Positions 1-8,502 of a stretch of 57,757 bases of DNA are shown piece by piece. A program made the position numbers and the translations under genes. How positions within the stretch are numbered: position 1 is the stretch's first letter; the number at the start of each line of letters is the position of its first letter. The stretch spans positions 1 to 57,757 of the forward strand of contig MFGV01000034.1 in the NCBI GenBank assembly GCA_001778375.1. The letters are read 5' to 3'. Under the pieces are notes generated by a model that was given only the letters and a program-made list of their open reading frames with translations, did not search any database and was not told where the DNA came from. The stretch is from Candidatus Firestonebacteria bacterium RIFOXYD2_FULL_39_29. Lineage in GTDB: Bacteria > Oederibacteriota > D2-FULL-39-29.

Positions 1-20
1 CTGTCACCAGTGCGATACAT
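1..20 (-). CDS. 5' end of a leftward CDS cut by the window edge
   Basis: Only the first codons (Met-Tyr-Arg-Thr-Gly-Asp) are inside the window. The case for a real gene is the initiation region: an ATG at 20-18 preceded after six bases by AAAGGAG (33-27), and a TATAAT-like -10 hexamer on the minus strand at 55-50. No recognisable -35 was found. The product cannot be named from six residues. Its position beside two gene fragments would suit a mobile-element gene, but that is a guess. Confidence 0.45.
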
Positions 21-228
21 GGCTTGCTCCTTTGGAGTGAATATGCCATATTATATCATGTTAGTAATTTAATTGCGACACAGTCTGAATTACTAATTCT
101 GATTCTTAATAGCTAATAATATAATCTATCTTAACAGTATTACACGTTGGCAATGTGAGGAACATGCTTTTCCTATACAGGAGGAGAACACGCAACTTTC
201 TCTTCTTTTGTGTATAATACATTATTAT

Positions 229-369
229 ATGGCAAAAATAAACCTTAAAAAGATATCGCTTGCTTTTGCAAAAGGGAAGTCTATCATTGATGATTTAAGC
301 CTGGAGGTTAAGAACGGGAAGATCTTACCTGCCAATAGCAATGAAAAACTGAAGAATGCAAGCACCTAA
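229..369 (+). pseudogene. Stub of a sugar ABC-transporter ATP-binding protein (MalK/UgpC-like N-terminus)
   Basis: A 46-codon ORF beginning ATG GCA AAA ATA. Its first ~33 residues read like the start of MalK/UgpC-family ATPases: a short beta strand, Lys-Lys-Ile-Ser, then a stretch ending in Ser-Leu-Glu-Val-Lys-Asn-Gly-Lys-Ile. The reading leaves the family just before the Walker A region and stops after 13 unrelated residues, so the nucleotide-binding site and everything after it are missing. A TATAAT sequence lies at 213-218, but I see no good -35 and no clear Shine-Dalgarno. It is the only rightward coding remnant in the first 35 kb. It is most likely a deletion or recombination scar rather than a working peptide gene. 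Confidence 0.5.
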
Positions 370-462
370 ACAAGTTAAGCTGTCCTTAAAAAACTATTTA
401 AGTACTGCGAAAGCAGCTTCTGCCGAAGTAAACATTTTTCCGGCATGCTTTTTGATTTTCAC

Positions 463-1800
463 CTATTTCCTTGCTCTATATCCCCCGGTTTTTTTACTTC
501 CCTGCCGTTCAATAAATTTCTTTTCAGTAAGCGTTTTTATTTGACGTTCCAGCGTCTTTATTGGTCTTTCCTTGAGCAAAGCACTAAGTTGTTTTGCTTT
601 AATTCCGGGGTTTGCTATTATTTCAGAGTAAAGTGACTTTAATCCCTCATTTAATCCCTCACTAATATTGCTCATTACTCTGCCGCTACTAACCGGTCTG
701 GAAAACACCGTTGTAAAGAACATGCTCGATTCAAATTTTACTTTTAAACCTTTTGCTTTTATCCAGCTTTTAATTTTCATAATGCCTCTTCCAAGTTTTT
801 CGCCTTTATTCATCCTGGAAAACAAATCGGCCAATATCTCATTTCTACGTACTGAGAGTTTACCAAAGTTTATTTTACTCATACCTTCGGGTAAACTTCC
901 GGGATTACTGATTTCAACCCTATCAGGGTAAACGGCTACGGTAATTTGAGTGCCTGATATTGAATAATCCCTGTGTATAATCGCATTTGTAAGTGCTTCT
1001 CTTATTGCTTCAAGAGGTATTTCATAAGAATCATACCTGTTTACACCCTTGATAATACTCCCTTTGTTTAAATGCTTCTTGAGAAATATGACAGCTTCAT
1101 TGTATTGTGTCCACAAATCGTCTCTAATGTCTTGTCTGTCATAAACATCAATCCCTTCAAGGTCTTTATACGCAACCAGAGTAATCTGGCATTGAAGAAT
1201 CATAGAGGATACTTCTTTTCCAAACAGCATTATTCCGGCGTTTGTTATTTTATTCTTGCCTGTCAGATTCAAGCTTTTTAATACTTCAAAAATATTCTTT
1301 CTTGTTATTTTTATCGAATAATTTGCTTCCCTTATAAAAGCTCTCACTTTTTCAAAAGAGATAGCTTGTACTTCAAAATCTATTCCTAAAATGTTCTCAT
1401 ACGAAACATCTAAATTATTTCTAAACATAGATTTAACTTCGGAGGGCAGCATTTTTTGCGTCACAGCATCATATCTTTTGAAATAACCGGAGGAGCACTG
1501 ATAAGGTTTACTCTCACCTTCCGGAACTTCGACAACTATAACAGCTTCCACTTGTTTGAACAATATCTTTATTGAATCATGACAATTCCGCGCTAAACTC
1601 AACAATTCTGCTTTTAACCCGCCGGTGAGACTTTCACCGGTAATTTTTCCATTATCCGAAACTCCCAGCAAGATCTTTCCGCCTTTTGAGTTTGCAAAAG
1701 CAACAATATCTTCAGCAATCTTTGGAGTATATTTTTCCTTAAATTCTACGGTAAGACCTTCGCCTTCTTTTATAAGAATTTCCAACTCTTCAAAAGTCAT
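463..1800 (-). CDS. AlbA_2/Schlafen-type ATP-binding transcriptional regulator
   Basis: A 445-residue cytoplasmic protein. Residues ~1-120 form the AlbA_2 (Schlafen AAA_4) domain: an N-terminal glutamate-rich segment with EFK, then FANSKGG followed by LLGVSDNG, the usual signature. Residues ~250-370 match the HATPase_c_4-type domain common in these proteins (REALTNAIIHRDY, then YPDRVEISNPGSLP). Residues ~385-445 are a winged-helix-like tail with a basic end. Proteins of this build are usually annotated as RecG-like helicases or ATP-dependent transcriptional regulators, but no helicase motifs are present here. The target is unknown. The gene stands alone between two gene fragments, has an AAGGGGG ribosome site, and has its own promoter-like sequence at 1834-1862. 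Confidence 0.8.
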   Translation of the reverse strand: MTFEELEILIKEGEGLTVEFKEKYTPKIAEDIVAFANSKGGKILLGVSDNGKITGESLTGGLKAELLSLARNCHDSIKILFKQVEAVIVVEVPEGESKPYQCSSGYFKRYDAVTQKMLPSEVKSMFRNNLDVSYENILGIDFEVQAISFEKVRAFIREANYSIKITRKNIFEVLKSLNLTGKNKITNAGIMLFGKEVSSMILQCQITLVAYKDLEGIDVYDRQDIRDDLWTQYNEAVIFLKKHLNKGSIIKGVNRYDSYEIPLEAIREALTNAIIHRDYSISGTQITVAVYPDRVEISNPGSLPEGMSKINFGKLSVRRNEILADLFSRMNKGEKLGRGIMKIKSWIKAKGLKVKFESSMFFTTVFSRPVSSGRVMSNISEGLNEGLKSLYSEIIANPGIKAKQLSALLKERPIKTLERQIKTLTEKKFIERQGSKKTGGYRARK

Positions 1801-1833
1801 ATAATTCCCCCTTGAGAATTAAATTATGAAGAT

Positions 1834-1862
1834 ATTATAACAAAAAGATGACCGGAGGGCAA
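1834..1862 (-). promoter_or_regulatory. Putative sigma70-type promoter of the AlbA_2 gene
   Basis: On the minus strand TTGCCC (1862-1857) and TATAAT (1839-1834) are separated by 17 bp. The predicted start point lies about 25 bases before the ATG at 1800. The -10 is a consensus match; the -35 matches four of six positions. Confidence 0.5.
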
Positions 1863-1918
1863 TGATTGAGGATTACAAGATTGAGATTTTAGGAACAATT
1901 TATTTCCGACTTTCTAGT

Positions 1919-2169
1919 TTAGTTGCGTTTTACTCTCGCAAAACACTTTTTTAAATTTATAACAATTACCTGAGGGCGGGCTAAGAATCTTACAGCGGGT
2001 CTTATCAAACCTACACCATTTGAGACTATAAGCGTGGTTTTCTTTTTTTTGATAACTCCAGTCCTGTACTTCTGACCATAATTTGAAGGAATAAGAGGTG
2101 CATAGCCGAGGAACGACATCTGCCCTCCGTGAGTATGTCCTGAAAGCATTAACCCGTGAGCAACATGAA
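1919..2169 (-). pseudogene. 3' fragment of a metallophosphoesterase gene (YaeI/YkuE-like)
   Basis: The reading frame carries the last metal-binding box of calcineurin-like phosphoesterases ([11 protein letters not shown]) and a normal C-terminal part ending near residue 76. Upstream the homology continues only four or five residues (VAHG) to a stop at about 2171-2173. The N-terminal boxes that bind the other metal ligands (DxH, GD, GNHE) are absent. An ATG at 2149 lies within the conserved box, so it is not a natural start. The remainder up to copA (2170-2290) shows no coding sign and contains an 8-bp inverted repeat. This is a 5'-truncated gene. Confidence 0.75.
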
Positions 2170-2214
2170 TTTAACTTTCTTTCACTTTACAAACCTTACA
2201 AACTTTATCTCGCT

Positions 2215-2234
2215 CTGTCAATTGGTATTGACAG
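2215..2234. repeat. Inverted repeat in the remnant region downstream of copA
   Basis: CTGTCAAT (2215-2222) and ATTGACAG (2227-2234) form a perfect 8-bp stem with a four-base loop. There is no following T-run in either direction, so it is not a typical intrinsic terminator. It may be a junction sequence near where the phosphoesterase gene was broken. Confidence 0.5.
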
Positions 2235-2290
2235 ATATATATTTATTCCTATCGAGAAAAGCTTTGCTTATGAACCTTATTAACTTATTA

Positions 2291-4492
2291 TTATTTTCCC
2301 CTTATCCTCAGCGAATTTGTCACCACAGATACCGAGCTCATCGCCATAAAAAGCGAAGCAAGCATTGGATTTAAAGTGTAATGAGGATATAATACTCCGG
2401 CGGCTATGGGGATGCCGATGATGTTATATATGAAAGCCCAGAAGAGATTTTGGCGGATTATACTCATTGTTCGCTTGGATAGTTTTATAAGGTCTAAGAA
2501 TTTTGAAAGGTCTCCCTTTACTAATACTGCATCGGAGGATTCCATGGCAATATCTGTTCCGGTACTTAGTGAAACACCCAGGTCAGACTGCATAAGAGCG
2601 GGAGCGTCATTTATGCCGTCGCCCACCATTGCTACTTTATTTCCTTCTTTTTGCAGCTTCTTGATAATCATAAGCTTTCCTGAGGGAAGCACTTTGGATT
2701 TATACTCTTCTATACCGACAGCTCCGGCAACCTGTTTTGCAGTTTCTTCGTTATCACCTGTAGCAAGGAGCGGACGGATATTCATCTGCTTTATTTGCGT
2801 AATAACTGCTTTTACATTTTCCTTAACGGTATCAGAAAGAGTAATCACTCCGAGGATTGTTTTCTTATCGGCGATACAAACAACTGCTTTTCCTTCTTTT
2901 TCATATTGTTCTATAAGTAATTTTATTCTGAAGGAGTTTTCTTTTTTCTTCACAAATTCATATTTGCCGGCAAGATATTCTTTTTTTGCAATCTCTCCTT
3001 TAATACCAAATCCGGAAAGCGCTTTAAATTTATGTGTTTCGAAAAGAATTATCCCTTCATGTTTTGCTTTTTCTATGATACCCGCGGCTATCGGGTGTTC
3101 GCTCTTTTTTTCCAACGAGGCGGCCAGGGTAAGGAGTCTCTCCGGCGTAACACCTATTACCGGAGTTATATCAGTTACTTCAAACACACCTTCGGTCAAA
3201 GTTGCAGTTTTGTCAAATACCACAACGTTTATTTTCTCGCATCGTTCCAGACTGTCCGCATTTTTTATAAGGATCCCTTTTCTTGCGGCACTCCCGACCC
3301 CGACAATAATACCGATCGGAGTAGCCAGACCAAGCGCGCAGGGACAAGCCACCAGAAGAACGGACATAAAGCCGACACCTGCCATCACTTTATTCCCTAA
3401 AATAAACCAAACAATAAAAGTAAGAACGGCGAGGATTATAACCACAGGGACAAAAACATTTGCTATTTTATCCACAAGGTTTTGAATATCTGCTTTTGAA
3501 CCGGCGGCATTTTCCACCAGGGTAACGATCTGAAAAAGCACCGTATCTTTACCGACTTTTGTTGCTTTCATTTTTATAAAACCGTTTTTATTTATGGTGC
3601 CGCCGATAAGACTGTCTCCTTTATTTTTATCTACAGGAAAGCTCTCTCCGGAAAGCATTGATTCATCCACAGAGGATCCTCCTGCCAGCACAACCCCGTC
3701 CACCGGAATTCTTTCACCCGGCTTGACCATCAGTGTATCTCCGGCCTTTACATACTCTATATTTACTGCGATTTCTTTCTTGCCTTTTAAAAGCAAGGCC
3801 TTCTTCGGCTGAAGGTTTAGAAGCCCTTTAAGACTTTCAAGAGCCCGTTTTTTTGATTTTGCTTCTAAGAGTTTCCCGGTAAGAACCAGTGTGATAATGA
3901 CGGCAGCGGTATCGTAGTAAACCACAGGTTCAAGCCCTGATTTTAGAAATAAACCCGGGAAAAAAGTAGCAATACTGCTGTAAAGAAAAGCACTTAGTGT
4001 TCCTACAGCCACAAGGGTATTCATATCAGCAAAACTCTTTGGAGGTTTAAAGGCTGAAAACGCTCCCGTAAAAAAACGACTTCCGGACCAAAGCAGGACA
4101 GGCAAGGTCAGAAAAAATAAAATAATATTAAGTGTATATTTATCTAAAGACAGGACTTCAGGAATAAAATCAAACATTGAAAAAAGAAATATTATAATAG
4201 AAAATATTGCTCCTATTACAAAGCGGTTACGGAGTTTTGAATACTCGACTTGCTCAATCTTCTCCATAGTTTCAGGAGAAGTCGTAACCCCAAAGCCCGC
4301 ACCCTCTACCGCTTTTCGCAGCCGGAGAAAAGAAACTTTTTCCGGATCATAATCCACGGCAGCATTATTCAGAGCAAGATTAACTTCCGCTCTTTTAACA
4401 CCTTCCAGCTTATAAAGCTCTTTCTCAACTCTTCCCACGCAGGAAGCGCAGTGAAGCCCTATTATATTAAATACAACTTTTCGATATGCCAT
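2291..4492 (-). CDS. copA: Copper-type P1B ATPase, CopA-like
   Basis: A 733-residue heavy-metal-transporting ATPase. One N-terminal HMA domain carries the metal site GLHCASC (~13-19). Membrane helices follow, then the actuator loop SGES, the CPC metal gate in helix 6 (ACPCALG), the phosphorylation loop, the SEHPIAAG motif, the hinge GDGINDAP, and the C-terminal SVSVVTNSLR typical of copper exporters. The likely role is ATP-driven export of Cu(I) across the inner membrane. One feature is odd: the phosphorylation motif reads DKTAT (D427 to T431) instead of DKTGT. The start is supported by GGAGGAAAT before ATG. pfkA lies 23 bases upstream on the same strand, so the two may be cotranscribed. No copper regulator or chaperone gene is nearby. 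Confidence 0.9.
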   Translation of the reverse strand: MAYRKVVFNIIGLHCASCVGRVEKELYKLEGVKRAEVNLALNNAAVDYDPEKVSFLRLRKAVEGAGFGVTTSPETMEKIEQVEYSKLRNRFVIGAIFSIIIFLFSMFDFIPEVLSLDKYTLNIILFFLTLPVLLWSGSRFFTGAFSAFKPPKSFADMNTLVAVGTLSAFLYSSIATFFPGLFLKSGLEPVVYYDTAAVIITLVLTGKLLEAKSKKRALESLKGLLNLQPKKALLLKGKKEIAVNIEYVKAGDTLMVKPGERIPVDGVVLAGGSSVDESMLSGESFPVDKNKGDSLIGGTINKNGFIKMKATKVGKDTVLFQIVTLVENAAGSKADIQNLVDKIANVFVPVVIILAVLTFIVWFILGNKVMAGVGFMSVLLVACPCALGLATPIGIIVGVGSAARKGILIKNADSLERCEKINVVVFDKTATLTEGVFEVTDITPVIGVTPERLLTLAASLEKKSEHPIAAGIIEKAKHEGIILFETHKFKALSGFGIKGEIAKKEYLAGKYEFVKKKENSFRIKLLIEQYEKEGKAVVCIADKKTILGVITLSDTVKENVKAVITQIKQMNIRPLLATGDNEETAKQVAGAVGIEEYKSKVLPSGKLMIIKKLQKEGNKVAMVGDGINDAPALMQSDLGVSLSTGTDIAMESSDAVLVKGDLSKFLDLIKLSKRTMSIIRQNLFWAFIYNIIGIPIAAGVLYPHYTLNPMLASLFMAMSSVSVVTNSLRIRGK

Positions 4493-4515
4493 ATTTCCTC
4501 CGGAGGAAGAAACTT

Positions 4516-5487
4516 TTACGAAGACAGTACCCCTACAAGCCGGTAATCAGAAATGTCTATAGTCTTTTTCGTTCTTAAAACTTTCTTAATATCCGTGGAA
4601 ACCACCTTATTGCCGATTACACCGACCATCTTGCCGTATTTTTCTTTAAGCAATAATTCTACAGCTTTTTGCCCGAGCCTTGCCGCTATAGCTCTTGAAA
4701 ATGCAGTCGGCGAGCCGCCTCTTTGCATATAACCGAGAACACTTACCCTGACTTCAAGACCTTTCGTCTTCTTCCTTATCTGTTTTGCTGCTTCGTACCC
4801 CGACATAACGCCCTCTGCAACAATTATAATACTGCTGTGCTTTCCCCTTTTATGACCCTTGTCAAGCAGTTGACAGACTTTATCGAGGTCGGGTTTTATC
4901 TCGGGAATGAGTACGGCTTCCGCACCTGATCCAAGAGCTACTTCCAGCGCGATAAGCCCGTTATCCCGACCCATGACTTCCACAACAAAGACCCGGTCAT
5001 GAGAGGTCGCGGTATCCCTTATTTTATCAATAGCTTCAAGTGCCGTATTGACGGCCGTATCAAAACCGACCGTATAGTCGGTATAACATAGATCATTATC
5101 TATGGACGCCGGAATGTTTACAACCGGAACTTTCCATCCGTAATATAGTGCCGCGCCGCCGGCGAGTGAACCGTTACCGCCAATTATCACAAGCCCGTCA
5201 ATACCGTAGCACTTTAAATTTTCCACAGCCTTCTTCTGATTTATTTTATTACGAAACTCCGGACAGCGGATAGTCTTAAGAATTGTGCCACCGCAATTAA
5301 TAATACCGGAAACAGAGGTAGCACCCATCTCTTCAATTTCGCCGTCTATTAAACCTTTGTACCCTCTTTTAATCCCGTAAACCTTTAGCCCGTTAAAAAT
5401 AGCCGTCCTGACAACAGCCCGGATAGCCGCATTCATCCCTGAAGCATCCCCGCCCGTTGTTAAGACACCGATCGTTTTTATGGTCAT
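4516..5487 (-). CDS. pfkA: 6-phosphofructokinase
   Basis: A 323-residue PfkA-family enzyme that phosphorylates fructose 6-phosphate in glycolysis. Visible family motifs are TTGGDASGMNAAIRA at the N-terminus, SIDND (catalytic Asp), MGRDNG, and QRGGSP near residue 260. The residue before SIDND is Ala, not the Lys of pyrophosphate-dependent enzymes, which fits an ATP-type enzyme. Two departures are visible. The GGDGS box is GGNGS (N105, equivalent to the Mg-ATP-binding Asp103 of E. coli PfkA). The His usually found in GHIQRGG is Tyr (GYMQRGG). Activity may therefore differ from the standard enzyme. The ribosome site is GGAGGAAT; copA follows 23 bases downstream. Confidence 0.88.
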   Translation of the reverse strand: MTIKTIGVLTTGGDASGMNAAIRAVVRTAIFNGLKVYGIKRGYKGLIDGEIEEMGATSVSGIINCGGTILKTIRCPEFRNKINQKKAVENLKCYGIDGLVIIGGNGSLAGGAALYYGWKVPVVNIPASIDNDLCYTDYTVGFDTAVNTALEAIDKIRDTATSHDRVFVVEVMGRDNGLIALEVALGSGAEAVLIPEIKPDLDKVCQLLDKGHKRGKHSSIIIVAEGVMSGYEAAKQIRKKTKGLEVRVSVLGYMQRGGSPTAFSRAIAARLGQKAVELLLKEKYGKMVGVIGNKVVSTDIKKVLRTKKTIDISDYRLVGVLSS

Positions 5488-5537
5488 AAAATATTCCTCC
5501 CTCAGATATATTTATCGTAGTCAGCTGTCCATAAAAG

Positions 5538-5575
5538 TGACAACGAAGTTGTCATCCCGTGCTCAGACACGGGAT
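5538..5575. repeat. Tandem hairpin element between pfkA and the IVP-like gene
   Basis: Two abutting perfect stem-loops: TGACAAC-GAA-GTTGTCA (5538-5554) and ATCCCGTG-ctcaga-CACGGGAT (5554-5575). The second hairpin has the form of the dispersed 'atcccg...cgggat' palindromes found in many bacterial genomes. It lies just upstream of pfkA on the minus strand, outside any gene. Confidence 0.65.
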
Positions 5576-5619
5576 CCAGCGTCTTTTAAATACGTCTATA
5601 AACGTAAAATCTTGAAATA

Positions 5620-5982
5620 TTATTTGACTCTTAAATATTTTATTAAATTACTTATCATGCTGTTTAGCTTTTCAGATTTATTTCGTATGCTTTTATACGG
5701 CGCATCCTTAACATAACCCTGATCCATAATAATATCCATTTGTGCTCTTAATTCTCCACAGGATCCTTTTGCAATAAATAAAAATTGCGAAAACTCTTTA
5801 TCTCCCTTTCTTTCAAAACCTTCAGCAATATTAGACATTATCGAAACTGCGGATCTTCTAATTTGACCAACCAGATAAAAGTCTTTTTCAAAACCAGGCA
5901 ATCTGGAAATCTCATAAATATCTTTTGCCAATACTCTCGCTTCCTTGTAAATATTTAAATCCTCAAATCTCTCTGCCTTCAT
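5620..5982 (-). CDS. Four-helix-bundle protein, 23S rRNA intervening-sequence family
   Basis: A 120-residue helical protein of the family first seen encoded inside 23S rRNA intervening sequences (avd-like four-helix bundle). Family signatures are FEDLNIYKEAR at the N-terminus, QIRRSAVSIMSNIAEGFERKG in the middle, and a basic C-terminal helix. The start is placed at 5982, not at the longer reading to 6024, because AGGGGAG and GAGGAG precede this ATG and homology begins at MKAERFEDL. Such genes are commonly solitary, as here. The biochemical role is not established. Confidence 0.85.
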   Translation of the reverse strand: MKAERFEDLNIYKEARVLAKDIYEISRLPGFEKDFYLVGQIRRSAVSIMSNIAEGFERKGDKEFSQFLFIAKGSCGELRAQMDIIMDQGYVKDAPYKSIRNKSEKLNSMISNLIKYLRVK

Positions 5983-6054
5983 ACTCCTCGTCTCCCCTTG
6001 TAAACGCAACCATAATCCAGACAATATTTACTTTAACTAACTTTTTAAATTTTC

Positions 6055-6112
6055 CACAAGATCTTACTTTTATAGACTTTTATGGACCTTTATAGACTAT
6101 TATAGACTTAGT
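6055..6112. repeat. Degenerate direct repeats of a 'tatagactttta' unit
   Basis: Four imperfect units related to TATAGACTTTTATGGAC occur in tandem downstream of pilT. A similar array (AGTCCATAATGTCTATAACG) lies at about 10095-10140 upstream of the cytochrome-like gene, so this is an interspersed low-complexity family. Confidence 0.5.
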
Positions 6113-6114
6113 AT

Positions 6115-7185
6115 TTATTTTTTTCCCAGATCATGAAGCAGGAGGCCTCTGAAATTATCCGGGTGATGCGCTTTTGTAAGAGCCGCCTCGTAGGTAATAG
6201 TTCCTGCATTTACAAGATCTTTCAACACATTATCCATTATTTGCATGCCTTCCGCTTTTCCGGTAAGCATGGAAGAAGGTACCTGCGCCAATTCATTTTC
6301 GCGTATCATGTTACGTATCGCATGATTTGAAAGCATTATCTCAAGAGCTACAGCCCTGCCCTTGTTATCTGCTTTAGGAAGAAGAACCTGGCAAATTATA
6401 GCTTCAAGAGTCAGGGAAAGCTGGCTTCTGATCTGCTGCTGTTGTTCAGGAGGAAAGACATCCACAATCCTGTCTATTGTTTGAGCTACAGAACCTGTAT
6501 GGAGGGTCGCAAAAACCAGATGGCCGGTTTCCGCCGCGGTTATCGCGGTTGCAATGGTTTCAAGATCCCTTATTTCTCCTATAAGAATTACATTAGGATC
6601 CTGCCTCAATACTCTTTTTAGAGCATTGGTAAAGGAGAGGGTGTCCCGCCCGACTTCACGCTGGTCCACCTTGGCGCTTTTATCTTTATGCAAAAATTCT
6701 ACAGGATCTTCAATTGTAACAATATGACATCGTCTTGTAGAATTAATGTAGTCTATCATCGCAGCTATAGTTGTGGATTTTCCTGAGCCGGTCGGTCCGG
6801 TAACCAGTACAAGGCCTCTTGTCTTTTCGGATATTTTTTTCAAAATCTGCGGCAAACCAAGTTCGTCAATAGTCATTACCCTGAGAGGGATTACTCTTAT
6901 TACACTTGCCAGGTTACCCGTCTGAAGATATACATTAACACGGAACCGGGCAAGATCCTCCACCGCATAGGCAAAATCCAGCTCTCTATCTTCATCAAAC
7001 TTCTGTCTTAACGTATCATCCGTCATCTGATTAATCAGATCACGCACGGCTTGAGAATTGAGGACAGGAAATTCAGAATCCACATACACGCCGTTTATTC
7101 TGTAAGTAGGAACACTTCCGGATTTTATATGCAAATCAGAAGCATTCTTATTGACCATTTCTTTTAATATATCGTTTATATGCAT
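6115..7185 (-). CDS. pilT: Type IV pilus retraction ATPase PilT
   Basis: A 356-residue hexameric motor ATPase that depolymerises type IV pili for twitching motility. Walker A is GPTGSGKST (130-138). The Asp box (ARF..VNVY), Walker B (VILIGEIRD) and His box (HLVFATLHTGS) follow in order. The C-terminal AIRNMIRE motif is characteristic of PilT rather than PilB. Length is normal for the family. It is the last gene of a minus-strand chain: the cyclic-nucleotide-binding-domain gene ends only 13 bases upstream. A pilin gene lies 38 kb away at 44777-45172. Confidence 0.95.
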   Translation of the reverse strand: MHINDILKEMVNKNASDLHIKSGSVPTYRINGVYVDSEFPVLNSQAVRDLINQMTDDTLRQKFDEDRELDFAYAVEDLARFRVNVYLQTGNLASVIRVIPLRVMTIDELGLPQILKKISEKTRGLVLVTGPTGSGKSTTIAAMIDYINSTRRCHIVTIEDPVEFLHKDKSAKVDQREVGRDTLSFTNALKRVLRQDPNVILIGEIRDLETIATAITAAETGHLVFATLHTGSVAQTIDRIVDVFPPEQQQQIRSQLSLTLEAIICQVLLPKADNKGRAVALEIMLSNHAIRNMIRENELAQVPSSMLTGKAEGMQIMDNVLKDLVNAGTITYEAALTKAHHPDNFRGLLLHDLGKK

Positions 7186-7198
7186 GTCTTCACCGCCT

Positions 7199-7681
7199 TT
7201 ACTTTTTTATCAATTTGGAAGTAGTGCTTCTTAAACGCAGACTAAGAAGCCTGAGTAACAGGTCCATTAATTTAATGGCAACCTTTGGAGATTCTTTTTT
7301 AAGAGTATTATAATGTTCTTTGGATAACTCCAGAAGTTCCGTATGCGCGATCGCTTTTACCGTCGCGGACCTGGGACTGCAGTCAATAACTGCCATCTCA
7401 CCCACAAACTCTCCGGGGTTCACCTGAGCGATTACTGTTTCTCCCAGAAACCCCATTTTTAATATTTTTATACCGCCTTTTTTCACTATATACATGGAAA
7501 GTCCGGGTTCACCTTCGGAAAACAGTATTTCACCTTCAGTAACAATTTTTTCCTTACAGCAGGCAATAAAAGTTTTCAGCTCTTCTTCCGAAAACTGCGT
7601 AAAATTAGGATGATCTATAAAGACATCCACAATCGGCGGCTGGCTGCTCAACATACCGCATGTTTTTCCTGTCTCTTCCAT
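7199..7681 (-). CDS. Cyclic-nucleotide-binding-domain protein
   Basis: A 160-residue protein made almost wholly of one cNMP-binding beta-roll. The phosphate-binding cassette reads GEFVGEMAVIDCSPRSATVKA (about 107-127), with the Glu and Arg that contact cyclic nucleotide in CRP and PKA. A helical C-terminal tail follows, with a leucine-rich stretch and a basic end. No helix-turn-helix is present, so it is not a CRP-type transcription factor. Lying 13 bases before pilT in the same chain, it could couple cAMP or another cyclic nucleotide to pilus retraction. That role is inferred from position only. Confidence 0.8.
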   Translation of the reverse strand: MEETGKTCGMLSSQPPIVDVFIDHPNFTQFSEEELKTFIACCKEKIVTEGEILFSEGEPGLSMYIVKKGGIKILKMGFLGETVIAQVNPGEFVGEMAVIDCSPRSATVKAIAHTELLELSKEHYNTLKKESPKVAIKLMDLLLRLLSLRLRSTTSKLIKK

Positions 7682-7719
7682 ATAGTACCCCCTGCAAAAC
7701 AGATTATTTCCCGCGTTAA

Positions 7720-8502
7720 TTAAGTTTTTATTATTTTTACTTTTTTTAAGATCATCTGCATTGAAACAAAAATAAACAATGTTCCGATAATACGCTGCAG
7801 GGTAACCTGATCAACCCTTTCAGCTGCCGAAGCTCCCAGTAAGACGCCTCCGAGCGAGCCTGCCGCAATAATCAAAGCCGCAGACCAGTTTGTATGCCCA
7901 TTCTTAAAATTCTTTACCGTTCCGCTTATTGAAGCCGGGATCATTACAGCAAGTGAAGTAGCTGTCACCACCTGCGCCTTCATCCCGAAGATATACAGCA
8001 TTATGGGTATCATAACAATCCCCCCTCCGATTCCCAGCAACCCGCTTAGAAAACCGGTAAAAGCGCCAAGCAATATAAAACTGGCAGCCCTGACAACACT
8101 TTCCTGTACTCCGCCTCCGTTATAATTATTACCGGTTGCAAAAAAAATCATTTTTATAGAAACCAGGAGCAGTACTATTCCAAGAATTATTTTTAGTTTT
8201 TCCTGAGGCACTTTGTGCATCAAATGCGCGCCAAAATAGGCAAACGGCACGGCACCGGCCGAAATAAGCAAAAACGCTCCCCAATCAGGAGTCATAGTTG
8301 ACGAAAATGCATTTCTTATGCTTCCAAAAAGCGCCGTCGGCATTATCACGGCAAGAGATGTAGCCGCCGCTGTATGCGCCGAAAGCCCGAAGATAAAAAT
8401 CATGGCAGGGATCATAATAACCCCGCCGCCGATACCGCAAAGACCGCTTAAAAACCCCGTAATTATTCCAAGAGCCAAATACCCGCCCCATTTATTTTTC
8501 AC
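7720..8502 (-). CDS. TauE/SafE-family membrane transporter
   Basis: A 260-residue protein with about eight hydrophobic segments. The two halves each carry the family repeat GLCGIGGGVIMIP / GLLGIGGGIVMIP. TauE/SafE proteins export sulfite, sulfoacetate or other sulfur-containing anions across the inner membrane. The start codon is GTG and overlaps the larE stop (GTGA), so translation is probably coupled to larE. The pairing with a sulfur-transfer enzyme suggests a sulfur compound as substrate, but the sequence does not define it. Confidence 0.85.
   Translation of the reverse strand: MKNKWGGYLALGIITGFLSGLCGIGGGVIMIPAMIFIFGLSAHTAAATSLAVIMPTALFGSIRNAFSSTMTPDWGAFLLISAGAVPFAYFGAHLMHKVPQEKLKIILGIVLLLVSIKMIFFATGNNYNGGGVQESVVRAASFILLGAFTGFLSGLLGIGGGIVMIPIMLYIFGMKAQVVTATSLAVMIPASISGTVKNFKNGHTNWSAALIIAAGSLGGVLLGASAAERVDQVTLQRIIGTLFIFVSMQMILKKVKIIKT

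Noticed and set aside
2406-3485. Open plus-strand frame of 359 codons
   Set aside because: It lies antisense within copA, whose protein has all family motifs; the plus-strand translation is low-complexity with no recognisable domain.
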